Position numbers and translations under genes: made by a program. The notes under the pieces were generated by a model that was given only the letters and a program-made list of their open reading frames with translations, was not told where the DNA came from and did not search any database. Source: Oscillospiraceae bacterium (GTDB lineage Bacteria; Bacillota; Clostridia; UMGS1810). Taken from it: a stretch of DNA of 64,000 nt. Numbering within the stretch: position 1 is the stretch's first letter; every line of letters starts with the position of its first letter. The stretch is from positions 1-64,000 of the forward strand of contig SVJH01000005.1 of assembly GCA_015069095.1 (NCBI GenBank). Reading direction: 5' to 3'. Positions 8,385-18,600 of the stretch are shown piece by piece.

Positions 8385-9239
8385 ATGAAAAAATTAAGAA
8401 TATCTACAAAACTCAATCTTCATAATTGTCCGGAAGACAAGTTTTCAAAATGCATAAAGCAAGGTCTGATTCTTCTAAAAAATGCAGGATTTGATGCCGC
8501 TGATTTTTCAACAGATATGCTTGTTGATATTGAGGGCGACTGGACTCCATATATAGAAAAAACGAAGAAAGCATCGGTGGAAACGGAAATGAAGATTGAA
8601 ATTTGTCATCTTCCTTTCAGTTGGACAATATGCACTCGTCCTGAAGAAATACCGTCTTTTAACAAAAAAATGTATAAAGGTATTGATGCCGCTGCATTAT
8701 TGGGTGTTGATTATGCTGTACTGCATCCCAATACCACTACACTTCCAATGACGGAATTTGACCGTAAAGTACAGTATAAATCCGTTACAGAACATCTTGC
8801 TCCTTTTGTGGAATATGCGTCAAAATTAAATGTGAAGCTTGCAGTGGAAAATATGCGTCTTGTGCACAGCCATATTCCAGTACATCGTTATTGTCAGGAT
8901 CCTGATGAACTTTGTGAGGTTGCTGATGCTCTGGGAATAGGTGTTTGCTGGGATTTCGGACACGCAAATACCTGTTCGATTAAGCAGTCGGAAGCATTGT
9001 CTTATATAGGTTCAAGACTTAAAGTACTTCATGTAAATGACAACAACGGCATAGGTGATGACCATGTGGCACCATTTTGTGGAACAATCGACTGGAAGGA
9101 TGCAATGAAGGGTCTTTTTGATATAGGGTTTGATGGTCTTTTCAATTATGAAATAGAAATAGCAAAATTGCCTGAAGCAGTCAAAGACGCTTACGCACGC
9201 TACCTGGTAGCCTGTGCTCATGAAATGATGACCTATTAA
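8385..9239 (+). CDS. sugar phosphate isomerase/epimerase (xylose isomerase-like TIM barrel)
   Basis: 284 residues. Family signatures in order: EICHLPFSW, VLHPNTTTLP, KLAVENM (metal-binding Glu), GVCWDFGHAN (Asp and His), LKVLHVNDNNG and NYEIEIA near the C-terminus. These proteins isomerise or epimerise ketoses or inosose-type substrates with a divalent metal; the substrate here is unknown. It has its own promoter with a palindromic operator and a leader of about 170 nt, so it appears separately regulated. The start follows an AAAGGAATAGG site. Confidence 0.8.
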   Translation: MKKLRISTKLNLHNCPEDKFSKCIKQGLILLKNAGFDAADFSTDMLVDIEGDWTPYIEKTKKASVETEMKIEICHLPFSWTICTRPEEIPSFNKKMYKGIDAAALLGVDYAVLHPNTTTLPMTEFDRKVQYKSVTEHLAPFVEYASKLNVKLAVENMRLVHSHIPVHRYCQDPDELCEVADALGIGVCWDFGHANTCSIKQSEALSYIGSRLKVLHVNDNNGIGDDHVAPFCGTIDWKDAMKGLFDIGFDGLFNYEIEIAKLPEAVKDAYARYLVACAHEMMTY

Positions 9240-9343
9240 CAAATAAGAAATTAACAATACAATAGATTAGTTTAATGAATGAAAAAGTGGATTTAATGAA
9301 TTATAAAGTACGACGTAGAATGCTATAGAACGGAGAGAAAACT

Positions 9344-9652
9344 ATGGCTGATATTATCAACTATATAATAATTGCTATATGTTTGCTGTGTTGGATTTTA
9401 ATTATATTGAAGTTAATGCAAAGTAAATTTGCACCTGTAAAAACAGTTAAAGCGGAAGTATTTGATAAATATAAGCCAGATGTAATTTCTAAATATCCTA
9501 AAAATTTGAAATCGAAAAGATATGTTGTTGTATTTAAAACAAAAGATAAAAAACTTTCGTTTAATGTTTCGGAATTTTCGTACGGAAACTATAAAATAAA
9601 TGAAAAAGGAACTTTAAAATACAAGGGAACTAAGATTATAAGTTTCAAGTAA
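9344..9652 (+). CDS. DUF2500-like single-pass membrane protein
   Basis: 102 residues: one N-terminal transmembrane helix (about 6-26), then a small beta-rich domain with APVKTVKAEVFDK, KRYVVVFKTKDKKLSFNV and a GTLKYKGTKIISF ending. This matches DUF2500, a family of unknown function. ACGGAGAG precedes ATG 9344. It stands alone between the isomerase and the sialidase-like gene, with about 65-100 bp on each side. Confidence 0.65.
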   Translation: MADIINYIIIAICLLCWILIILKLMQSKFAPVKTVKAEVFDKYKPDVISKYPKNLKSKRYVVVFKTKDKKLSFNVSEFSYGNYKINEKGTLKYKGTKIISFK

Positions 9653-9717
9653 TTTTTATCTTAACTTGATAAAATTTTATAATCAATATATAAATTTATT
9701 GGAAGGAAAAAACAATA

Positions 9718-11457
9718 ATGAATTATATTAAAAATTTAGAAAAAAATCTTACTAAGGACCAGAAAGATATTTTAAAACACATATATGAGCCGACAGTTGT
9801 TGCAACTCCGCTTGCAGATTCCAGACGTGATATATGCATACTTCCTGATGGAGAAATACGCTCTTACGGCAGACTTTACTCTAAAAAACATGGAGATAAA
9901 ACAGGTCAGGTGGCGTATCTTTCATCTAAAGACTGCGGACTATCGTGGAGCATAAATTATTCTCATTCTAAAATGAACTCATGTACATATATGGAAAAAG
10001 GCGACGTCTATATTAACGTATGCGAAAAATCCAATAACTACAACGGCATTGAAGAAGGCCTTTATGTTATGCGTTCAAAAATAGGTCCTGATGATGAAAA
10101 TCCTGAAATTATAAAAGTGTCAGATAAGCCTTATGCTGATTCATTTCTTCCAAAACAGTCGCAGTATACAAACCGCATTTGGTTTACCGCACAGATAAAA
10201 CATAGCCCTGCATTTTTTTATTCAGATGATTTTGGCTTAACATGGACAATAAGAGAAATTCCAAATCCAAATAATTTTGAAATAGTGTTTCCTCATAAGG
10301 GACTCAGATGGTGTAAAAAAAGCGGAACAGAACCCAATGTTATTGAAATATCAAAAAACAATATGATGATGATAATCCGCACTCCAATGGACTGTTTTTA
10401 TAAAAGTTATTCAAAAGATGGCGGCGATAGCTGGAGCGCACCAGAACCTACTAACTTTTACGGAACAAATACAACGGCGTATTTATTAAAACTTTCTGAT
10501 GGAAGAATTATTAACTTCTGGAATAATACAAAACCACTTTCTCAGCCAAATTTAAAAAACACTTTGGGCTCTACCGAAAGTGTAATTGAAGGATATGGCG
10601 AAAACGCATTTACAAACCGTGATGCTGCTCACGCTGCCATAAGTTTAGATGGCGGAAAAACTTTTAAAGGATATCGCGAAATCATTTTAAATCCAATTCG
10701 CAATAACTCTGATTTCAGATATATTGGCGGTGTAAATGATACTTTAGATAAAAGCGTACATCAGTTCCAGGCGTTTGAACTTCCGTTTAATAAAGTGCTT
10801 GTTTCAGCAGGACAAAATGCCGCATCAAGAAGAATTTTAATTTTTGATGTTGACTGGTTATGCGAAACAAATCGCAAAGAAGATTTTCTTTCAGGGATGA
10901 AAAATGTTACATCGCATACTTATTTAAAAAGCGTTTCGGGAAGTCATTATGCAGAAGTTGGGAACGGGCATTGTTCGTGGAACAGAATTCAAAGTGCTTA
11001 TCCTTTTCCAGATACAGAAGATACATTTGGCGAAGTTATTTTAGTTTCAAAATATGCTGATGACAGAAAAATAAATGATATAAGTGGTATATGCTGGAAT
11101 TTTCCATTGTCTAAAAAGGGCAGAGTAAGTGTAAAAATTAAAATTTTAGAAAAACAGGCAAGATTTATCCTTTCTGACCGTTGGTATAATGTATGCGATA
11201 TGTATGCTGCGTACCAGTCGCCGTTCTTTTTTGAACTTGATAAACTTGATACGGGCGATGGATACGCAGATATTGATATTGACTACGATGTAAATAATAA
11301 AATGGCACAGGTTAAAATAAACGGTGAGTTTGCTTTTAAAGTAAAAATGAACGTTGAGAGCAGTGTGGGGCTATGTTATCTTTTGCTTCAGTGTGCGTGC
11401 GATGGAGATAGCAAAGGATTTTGTATTAAATCAATAGAAAAATGTGATTTAAATTAA
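9718..11457 (+). CDS. BNR-repeat sialidase-like protein
   Basis: 579 residues, no signal peptide. Asp-box (S-x-D-x-G-x-x-W) repeats near residues 71 (SSKDCGLSW), 168 (SDDFGLTW), 232 (SKDGGDSW) and about 310 (SLDGGKTF), as in six-bladed GH33 sialidase propellers. A beta-rich C-terminal domain (about 400-579) may bind carbohydrate. Exo-sialidases release sialic acid. Asp boxes also occur in non-sialidase propellers, and the arginine triad cannot be mapped confidently. A cytoplasmic location would be unusual for a sialidase on polymeric glycans. Confidence 0.7.
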   Translation: MNYIKNLEKNLTKDQKDILKHIYEPTVVATPLADSRRDICILPDGEIRSYGRLYSKKHGDKTGQVAYLSSKDCGLSWSINYSHSKMNSCTYMEKGDVYINVCEKSNNYNGIEEGLYVMRSKIGPDDENPEIIKVSDKPYADSFLPKQSQYTNRIWFTAQIKHSPAFFYSDDFGLTWTIREIPNPNNFEIVFPHKGLRWCKKSGTEPNVIEISKNNMMMIIRTPMDCFYKSYSKDGGDSWSAPEPTNFYGTNTTAYLLKLSDGRIINFWNNTKPLSQPNLKNTLGSTESVIEGYGENAFTNRDAAHAAISLDGGKTFKGYREIILNPIRNNSDFRYIGGVNDTLDKSVHQFQAFELPFNKVLVSAGQNAASRRILIFDVDWLCETNRKEDFLSGMKNVTSHTYLKSVSGSHYAEVGNGHCSWNRIQSAYPFPDTEDTFGEVILVSKYADDRKINDISGICWNFPLSKKGRVSVKIKILEKQARFILSDRWYNVCDMYAAYQSPFFFELDKLDTGDGYADIDIDYDVNNKMAQVKINGEFAFKVKMNVESSVGLCYLLLQCACDGDSKGFCIKSIEKCDLN

Positions 11458-11528
11458 GTATTAAATTTTTAAACAAATATAATTATGGCATAAATTATTG
11501 AAAATACTTATGTAAAAAGGAGGCAAAG

Positions 11529-12878
11529 ATGAAAAGAATAATAAAATCTTTATCTTCGGTGCAAATAATAATGATAACTTTTTTAATAGTAATTTTATTT
11601 GGAAGTTTTCTTTTATCATTACCTATAAGTTCGGCAACAGGTAAGAGTGTACCTTATGTAGATGCGCTTTTTACTGCTACCACCTCTACTTGTGTTACAG
11701 GTCTTGTAACACTTCCCGTTGCAACAACGTGGAGTTTTTTTGGACAGGTTGTTATACTTATTCTTATTCAAATCGGAGGACTTGGTGTTATAACTGTTTG
11801 TTCCGGTTTTATGATTTTACTAAAGAAAAAAATTGAAATTGATGACAGAATTTTAATTAGTGATTCGTTCAATCTAAACTCCTTATCGGGAATTGTAAAA
11901 TTTGTTAAAAAAGTAATAGCGATTACCTTTATTATTGAAACTTTAGGCGCGCTTAGTTATATGACTGTTTTTATACCTGAATTTGGTGTCAAGGGTATAT
12001 GGATTTCAGTATTTAATTCAGTGTCTGCTTTTTGTAATGCAGGTATTGATATAATTGGTGAAAACAGTTTATGTAATTATGTACTTAATCCTGTTGTTAA
12101 CGTAACAACAATGTTTCTTATTATTTTAGGTGGGATTGGATTTTTAGTATATATTGATTTTGAAAAGATTATAAGAAGTAAAAACAGAAAAAGTTTAAGG
12201 TTTTTAACACTTCACAGTAAAGTTGTGTTATGTGCAACTGGTATTCTTATTGTTTTTGGGACGATACTTATTATGCTTTTTGAATACAGCAATCCAGATA
12301 CAATAGGAGGGTATTCTTTTTTTGAAAAACTTATGGTATCGTGTTTTCAGTCGGTAACAACAAGAACAGCAGGTTTTGCGACTGTTATTCAGGAAAATCT
12401 TACCGATGCATCTTCGTTTATATCGATGGGTTTGATGTTTGTAGGTGGTTCTCCGGTAGGTACAGCAGGTGGTATTAAAACAACTACTTTGCTTGTTTTA
12501 TCGATATGTGCACTGTCTGTTATTAAAAATAAAAGAACGACAGATATCTTTAACAGACAAATTTCTGTTGATATAATTAAAAAGTCGATAGCAGTAGTCA
12601 TTACGTCAATATTTATAACGTTATCTTCAACAGTTTTACTTTTGTATTTTAGCGGGGCAGGTTTTATAGATGTACTTTATGAAACGATAAGTGCAACTGC
12701 AACTGTCGGACTTACAAGGAATTTTACTGCATCACTTGATACAATAGGTAAAATGATTATTATTATGACTATGTATTTTGGCAGAATAGGGCCGATTACG
12801 TTGGCGTTTGCATTTGGTGTAAATAAAAGTAAAGAAAATATGATAGAAAACCCATTTGAAGAAATAACTATAGGATAG
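11529..12878 (+). CDS. ktrB: Trk/Ktr-type potassium transporter membrane subunit
   Basis: 449 residues with the four-fold MPM architecture of TrkH/KtrB. The four selectivity-filter regions are visible: STCVTGLVTL, AFCNAGIDI, TRTAGFATV and ATVGLTRNF. The length fits KtrB rather than the longer TrkH. It imports K+ driven by Na+ or the membrane potential together with the RCK subunit encoded 13 bp downstream. AAAAGGAGG precedes ATG 11529. Confidence 0.9.
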   Translation: MKRIIKSLSSVQIIMITFLIVILFGSFLLSLPISSATGKSVPYVDALFTATTSTCVTGLVTLPVATTWSFFGQVVILILIQIGGLGVITVCSGFMILLKKKIEIDDRILISDSFNLNSLSGIVKFVKKVIAITFIIETLGALSYMTVFIPEFGVKGIWISVFNSVSAFCNAGIDIIGENSLCNYVLNPVVNVTTMFLIILGGIGFLVYIDFEKIIRSKNRKSLRFLTLHSKVVLCATGILIVFGTILIMLFEYSNPDTIGGYSFFEKLMVSCFQSVTTRTAGFATVIQENLTDASSFISMGLMFVGGSPVGTAGGIKTTTLLVLSICALSVIKNKRTTDIFNRQISVDIIKKSIAVVITSIFITLSSTVLLLYFSGAGFIDVLYETISATATVGLTRNFTASLDTIGKMIIIMTMYFGRIGPITLAFAFGVNKSKENMIENPFEEITIG

Positions 12879-12891
12879 GGGAGATAGAAAA

Positions 12892-13542
12892 ATGAATATT
12901 CACAAAAGTTATGCAGTTTTTGGTCTTGGAAGATATGGAAAAGCCGTAGCAAAAGAACTTTTAGATAATGGTGCCACAGTTTTAGCAATTGACAAGGACA
13001 GAAGAGTAGTTGACGATTTAGCAGGTGAAATTCCGCTTTGCAAATGCGCAGATGTAACTGAATTAGGTGTTATGAAACAACTTGGAATATCAAATATTGA
13101 TGTTGTCATAATATCAATGGCAGAAAACTTTGAAGCAAGCGTTATGGCGACAATGCTTTGTAAAGAAGAAGGAGTTAAAAGAATAATTGTAAAATGTGCT
13201 AATGAAGTACACTGCAATATACTAAAAAAAGTTGGAGCAGATGAAGTGGTGCTTCCGGAACGTGATTTTGGCATTCGCTTTGCAAAGAATATATTAACTT
13301 CGGGTTTTTTGGATATTGCAGATATTTCTTCAGATTTTTCAATTTTGGAAATAGATATTAAAGAAGACTGGATTGGAAAAACACTTCGTCAACTTGAACT
13401 TAGAAATAAATATAATATTAACGTAATTGCACTAAAAAAAGGTCAGGATGTAGATATAGTATTAGATCCTGATGGTATTATTGAAGAAAACACAAAAATG
13501 ATAGTAATAGCCGACAAAAAAAGCATAAAACGAATCAAATAG
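12892..13542 (+). CDS. ktrA: Ktr/Trk potassium uptake regulatory subunit (RCK domains)
   Basis: 216 residues: an N-terminal Rossmann RCK domain with AVFGLGRYGKAVAKELL and an acidic IDKD ending strand 2, then an RCK-C domain from about 135. KtrA forms the octameric ring that gates KtrB in response to ATP/ADP or c-di-AMP. It lies 13 bp after ktrB in the same operon, and a terminator follows. Confidence 0.9.
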   Translation: MNIHKSYAVFGLGRYGKAVAKELLDNGATVLAIDKDRRVVDDLAGEIPLCKCADVTELGVMKQLGISNIDVVIISMAENFEASVMATMLCKEEGVKRIIVKCANEVHCNILKKVGADEVVLPERDFGIRFAKNILTSGFLDIADISSDFSILEIDIKEDWIGKTLRQLELRNKYNINVIALKKGQDVDIVLDPDGIIEENTKMIVIADKKSIKRIK

Positions 13543-13582
13543 ATTAAAAGTTTAAAAATACATTTTTAAATAATTAGCAAAA

Positions 13583-13620
13583 ATAAACAGTTATACATTA
13601 AAGTATAACTGTTATTTTTA
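13583..13620 (+). terminator. intrinsic terminator after ktrA
   Basis: Stem AACAGTTATAC / GTATAACTGTT (13586-13596 and 13603-13613) with a T-rich tail. Confidence 0.85.
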
Positions 13621-13644
13621 TGAAAAATTTTGTCAGTTATTTTG

Positions 13645-13673
13645 TTGACAATAAATATGTAATATTGTACAAT
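13645..13673 (+). promoter_or_regulatory. promoter for the Na/Pi cotransporter gene
   Basis: TTGACA (13645-13650), 17 bp, TACAAT (13668-13673). Confidence 0.75.
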
Positions 13674-13757
13674 TTAATTGTAGTTTTGTTTAAATAGTCC
13701 ATATGAATAAAAATTCATATATTAAATAGAATAAACAGTGTATAAAGGAGGCAATAA

Positions 13758-15518
13758 ATGGACATTTTTTCGATTTTCAGTTTAGTAGGCGGACTTATTA
13801 TGTTCCTTTACGGTATGGATTTAATGGGCGACAGCCTTAAAAAACTTGCCGGTGGGAAGCTTGAGTCGATTCTTGAAAGACTTACTTCTACAAAACTAAG
13901 AGGATTTCTTTTAGGTCTTGGTGTAACTGCCGTAATTCAGTCATCAAGTGCAACAACTGTTATGCTTGTAGGGTTTGTTAACTCAGGTATTATGAAACTT
14001 GGTCAGACAATAAGCATAATTCTTGGTGCAAACATTGGTACAACCGTTACTTCATGGCTTTTAAGTACAGCAGAAATAGATGGTGCTGCAACAATAATAA
14101 AACTTTTTAAACCTGAATCTTTTACACCAATACTTGCAGTTGTTGGGTATTTAATGATTGCAATGGGTAAAAACGATAAAAAAAGAAATACAGGCGCAAT
14201 GCTTGTAGGTTTTGCAATACTTATGTTTGGTATGAGTGCAATGAGTGATTCTGTTTCAGATCTTAGAAACAACGAAACATTTAAATCAATACTTATAATG
14301 TTTTCAAATCCAATAATGGGGATTTTAGTTGGTACAATTTTTACCGCTGTAATTCAATCGTCATCGGCTTCCATCGGGGTACTTCAAGCGCTTGCACTTT
14401 CTTGTGCAATTCCTTATTCAACAGCAATACCTGTTATACTTGGTATGAATATTGGTACAACAATAACTCCTGTTCTTTCATCACTTTCAGGTAATACCGA
14501 TTCAAAACGTGTTGCAATTTTATGTGTATATATTAAAATGATAGGTGTTATAGTTGTAACAGTAGCATTTTATGTTTTACATTCTTTTATGAATTTTGCG
14601 TTTATGGATACAAACGTAAGTGCTCTTACAATTGCATTTGTACACACGCTGTTTAATATAATATCAACAGTTATTCTTTTGCCGTTTGAGGGCGCAATTG
14701 AAAAACTTGCTGTTAAAACTATTAAAAGCAAAAAAGACGAAAGAGAAACAGACGTATTTGATGCACTTGATGAACGTTTCCTTGCAATGCCTTCATTTGC
14801 TGTTGAAAAATGTAGAGAACTTGTTTGCGATATGGCAAATATGTCAAAAGAATGTTTTAAACGTGCAACAAATCTTCTTTTAAATGAATATAACGAAAAA
14901 GAATTTGAAGAAATACAAAAACTTGAACTTTTAATTGATAAATACGAAGATAAAACAAGCACATACTTAATAAGAATTGCAGCAAAACAGATGTCATCTA
15001 AAGACAGTAAAGTAGTTTCTGAACTTTTGCATTGTATAGGTGATTTAGAAAGAATTTCCGACCATGCTTTAAACGTTGCTGAAGTTGCAAAAGAAATACA
15101 CGATAAAGAAATTTCGTTCTCAGATATTGCAATTGGCGATATTAAAGTTATAACACGTGCAACAGATGAAGTTTTATCACTTGCAATAGAATCGCTTATC
15201 AATGACGACCTTTCGGTTGCAAAATGTGTTGAACCTTTAGAACAGGTTATTGACAGACTTAAACGTAAAATTAAAGCAGGACATATTTCACGTCTTCGTC
15301 AGGGAGATTGTACAATGGAACTTGGGTTTATTCTTTCAGACCTTTTAACAAACTACGAAAGAATTTCAGACCATTGTTCAAACATCGCCGTTTGTTGTAT
15401 AGAAATTTCTCACGATTCATTTGAAACTCACGAATATTTAAATCAGTTAAAATCGGGCGATGTTGAAGAATTTAAGAATATGTATGACGAATACAAACAA
15501 AAATATGCATTACAATAA
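13758..15518 (+). CDS. Na/Pi cotransporter family protein with PhoU-like tail
   Basis: 586 residues. The first 320 contain about eight to nine helices with the duplicated NaPi-II motif: QSSSATTVMLVGFV near residue 56 and QSSSASIGVLQ near residue 200. The rest (about 345-586) is a PhoU-like helical domain with two E-R-I-S-D-H signatures (LERISDHALN, YERISDHCSN). The family takes up phosphate with sodium; PhoU tails are thought to be regulatory. It is a single-gene unit between its own promoter and terminator. Confidence 0.88.
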   Translation: MDIFSIFSLVGGLIMFLYGMDLMGDSLKKLAGGKLESILERLTSTKLRGFLLGLGVTAVIQSSSATTVMLVGFVNSGIMKLGQTISIILGANIGTTVTSWLLSTAEIDGAATIIKLFKPESFTPILAVVGYLMIAMGKNDKKRNTGAMLVGFAILMFGMSAMSDSVSDLRNNETFKSILIMFSNPIMGILVGTIFTAVIQSSSASIGVLQALALSCAIPYSTAIPVILGMNIGTTITPVLSSLSGNTDSKRVAILCVYIKMIGVIVVTVAFYVLHSFMNFAFMDTNVSALTIAFVHTLFNIISTVILLPFEGAIEKLAVKTIKSKKDERETDVFDALDERFLAMPSFAVEKCRELVCDMANMSKECFKRATNLLLNEYNEKEFEEIQKLELLIDKYEDKTSTYLIRIAAKQMSSKDSKVVSELLHCIGDLERISDHALNVAEVAKEIHDKEISFSDIAIGDIKVITRATDEVLSLAIESLINDDLSVAKCVEPLEQVIDRLKRKIKAGHISRLRQGDCTMELGFILSDLLTNYERISDHCSNIAVCCIEISHDSFETHEYLNQLKSGDVEEFKNMYDEYKQKYALQ

Positions 15519-15522
15519 GTTT

Positions 15523-15554
15523 AAAATGACAAGATTAAATCTTGTCATTTTTTT
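15523..15554 (+). terminator. intrinsic terminator after the Na/Pi cotransporter
   Basis: AAAATGACAAGATT pairs with AATCTTGTCATTTT, followed by T residues. Practically the same hairpin as at 19078. Confidence 0.92.
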
Positions 15555-15591
15555 GATTTTGTGATATAATTTATACAGAAATTTTGTATAA
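15542..15591 (+). promoter_or_regulatory. promoter (with -35 in terminator arm) for the subtilase gene
   Basis: TTGTCA (15542-15547), 17 bp, TATAAT (15565-15570) with TGA before it. Immediately downstream an inverted repeat TTATACA-N7-TGTATAA (15571-15591) covers the expected start site and could be an operator. Confidence 0.65.
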
Positions 15592-15662
15592 CAAATATGT
15601 TATTTATGTGCTATACACATTCTTTATAGCGAAGTGCTATTTTTTACGGGGGTTAAATTAGT

Positions 15663-18600
15663 ATGAAGTGCAAACTGTTTTTTATAAGGTTGTTATCTTG
15701 TTTTATGATTATGACTTTTGCATTTGGCAATATGTTTACGGCAAATGCTATGCAAGGTATGGCACAAAAGTTATTGAATAATGAATCAGGCACTCAAAGT
15801 GCTTTAGTTGATTTAAATTCTTTAAATAGTGAAGTTGTAACTTTTATTGTAGAGGTTGAAGGCGAGCCTTTGGCTGTACAATCAGAAATATCGGGTGCAA
15901 ACGATGCAGAAAAAACAAGCAAACTTCTTTATAAGCAACAAATGGTAATGTCGCAAATAAATGATAAAGTTGATGAAAATGCAAAAAAAGGCTTTGTATA
16001 TACAACTGTGTTTAATGGTTTTTCTGTGGAAGCAAATATTGACCAATTAGATGAAATCAAAGCTTTGGATGGCGTTAAGAATGTTTATATTTCATCAGAG
16101 ATGCAAATTATTAAACCGGTGTATGATGAAACTATTACACCTATGCTCGATAGTGCCGATAGTTTAACAAATACGGATTTTGCTTATGATTTGGGTTATA
16201 ACGGAGAGGGAACAGTTATTGCGATTGTAGATGCAGGTTGCGATACATCACATGAGTTCTTTTTAACACCCCCTGTAAATCCGCGTTACTCAAAAGATGA
16301 AATGGATGAAATTATAAAAAACAGTGTTTTAAATGCCGATGTAGACAGTGCTAATAATGTGTATAAAAATGAAAAAATCCCTTATGCATACAATTATTGT
16401 GATATGACTGCTGATACATATATGAGTACGCAGGAACATGGCAACCATGTGGCAGGTATTGCAGCAGGGAAAAACGGAACTTTACCTGACAATACTAAAT
16501 TTTCAGGAGTTGCACCTGAGGCACAACTCTTAATATTAAGTTGTGGTTCAAGATACGGTACATTCTCTACTGCTGATATTATGGCAGCAATAAATGATGC
16601 TATTGTTCTTGGTGCTGACGTTATAAATATGAGTTTTGGATTAGATTATCAGGATACAAATTGCGATACATTATATTCGACAGTGCTTGAAAATGCACAA
16701 AATGCAGGAATAACGGTTACTGCAGCAAATGGTAATTCAAGCCGTGGATTTTACGATGATATTCCATATACTGACAGACCGGATTACTCTGCAGCAGGTA
16801 CACCAAGCGGATTTGAAAAAACAACTGCAGTGGCATCTTGTAACAATTCTAATGTATGGAATGAGTATGTTGCACTTGTGTCGCCTGACGATGATGTGTT
16901 CAAAACATATACGGCACATAAGGACAATCCTATTAAAGATGCCTTTACTTTAGACGAGTATCTGGAATATGTTGATTGTAATTTAGGATACGCCGAAGAT
17001 TTTGAAGGAAAAGATTTAAGCGGTAAGATTGCTGTTGTAAAAAGAGGAGTGCTTTCTTTTACAGAAAAAGCCGATAATGCAAAATCTGCAGGTGCGGTAG
17101 GTATTATTATATACAATACAAATGAAGAAATTTTTGGTTGTGCCACTGCTTTGTCTTTACCGGCTGCAACTGCATCGCTTTCGACGGGCATGGAACTTAT
17201 TGCTTATGAGAACAAAAAGCTTTGCTTTAAAGGCGAAATGATAGAAAAAAATGAAAATACTTATCCTGCCAAAATATCAGAATTTTCATCTTGGGGAGTA
17301 GATTCAACACTTAGTCTAAAACCGGAAATTACTGCACCTGGCGGAAGTATATATTCTTCTGTTCCTGATGATAAATATGAAAGCATCAGTGGAACATCAA
17401 TGGCATCTCCTTATATGGCTGGGATTTCGGCACTGAGCCGACAATATTACAGAACAAACCCGTTTTTAGATGAATTTAACTTAAAAACAGGTAGGGAAAA
17501 AGTTCTTCTTCTTGAAAATCTTGCTATGAACTCGGCTGATATTATAAGACAGGAAAATGGTGTTCCGTATTCGCCAAGAGTTCAAGGTGCAGGGCTTGTA
17601 GATATGGAAGGTATTATAAAAAGCCGTGTGCTTCTTAGCGGTGATAGGGGCAAAGCAAAGATTAGTCTGGGTGATGACCTTACAGATTCAATAACAATCG
17701 AATTTGATATAACCAATTTATCTGATGAAATGCTTACGTTTGATAAGATATCTGTTGAAGTTTTTACTGATGGATATACTAAAAGCGGCAATAAATATCT
17801 GGTAAGCGATTCTGTATATATCCCTGTTGTTTCGGATAATATTCCAAAAACCATAGAGATTGCTTCGGGCAATACTGAAACATTTAGTGCAACTATAAAT
17901 CTCAGTTCTGAATTTATTGATGATAACAGTAAAATTTTTACCAACGGATTTTTTATAGACGGCTATGTTATTTTAGATACTCTAAATTCTACAACACGCG
18001 CGTCTTTGCCATTTACCGGTTTTTACGGCGATTGGGGAAGTTCACCGATTTTTGACAGTACGATTTACGATGATGGTGGTTCTTATCTTGTAGACCCGGA
18101 AGGTATCGGAGGTACATATCTTGCTTTGAATCTTGAAGAATATATAATGCCTCTTGGTCAAAATCCATTGTTTTCAAATACACTTGATAAGAAATATATT
18201 GCATATTCGGCTAATTTGGAATGTCCTTTAGCCTTAATAATGACGAATTTCCGTGCTATAAATAATATTGTAAAGTCGGTAACGGATGATGAAGGGAATG
18301 AAATAATAAGCGGAAAAATTACAGGAAACTTGCAAAAGTTTGCGCCATATATCATTTATTTCCAACCTGATGCACTTAAATCTCTTAAAGAAGGAAATTA
18401 TAATTTTAATATCAGTGCATCTGTGCTGGGCGATACAGAAAAAACAGATGAACTTAGTATTCCGTTTACAATTGATAACACTTATCCCGAAATTTTATCT
18501 GCAGTCTACGATAAAAATGACAACACCGTTACAATTACGGCAAAAGAAAATCATTACTTTTTAGCATTTTATGTATCATATAAGGAAAATTCTGAGCAAA

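Noticed and set aside
14570-15202. 210-residue minus-strand open frame
   Set aside because: It is antisense to the PhoU-like part of the Na/Pi cotransporter; serine- and isoleucine-rich shadow sequence without recognisable domain or start signal.
15625-15646. Attenuator hairpin in the subtilase leader
   Set aside because: ATAGC/GCTAT with a T run looks like a weak terminator, but a 5-bp stem in such AT-rich DNA is not convincing.
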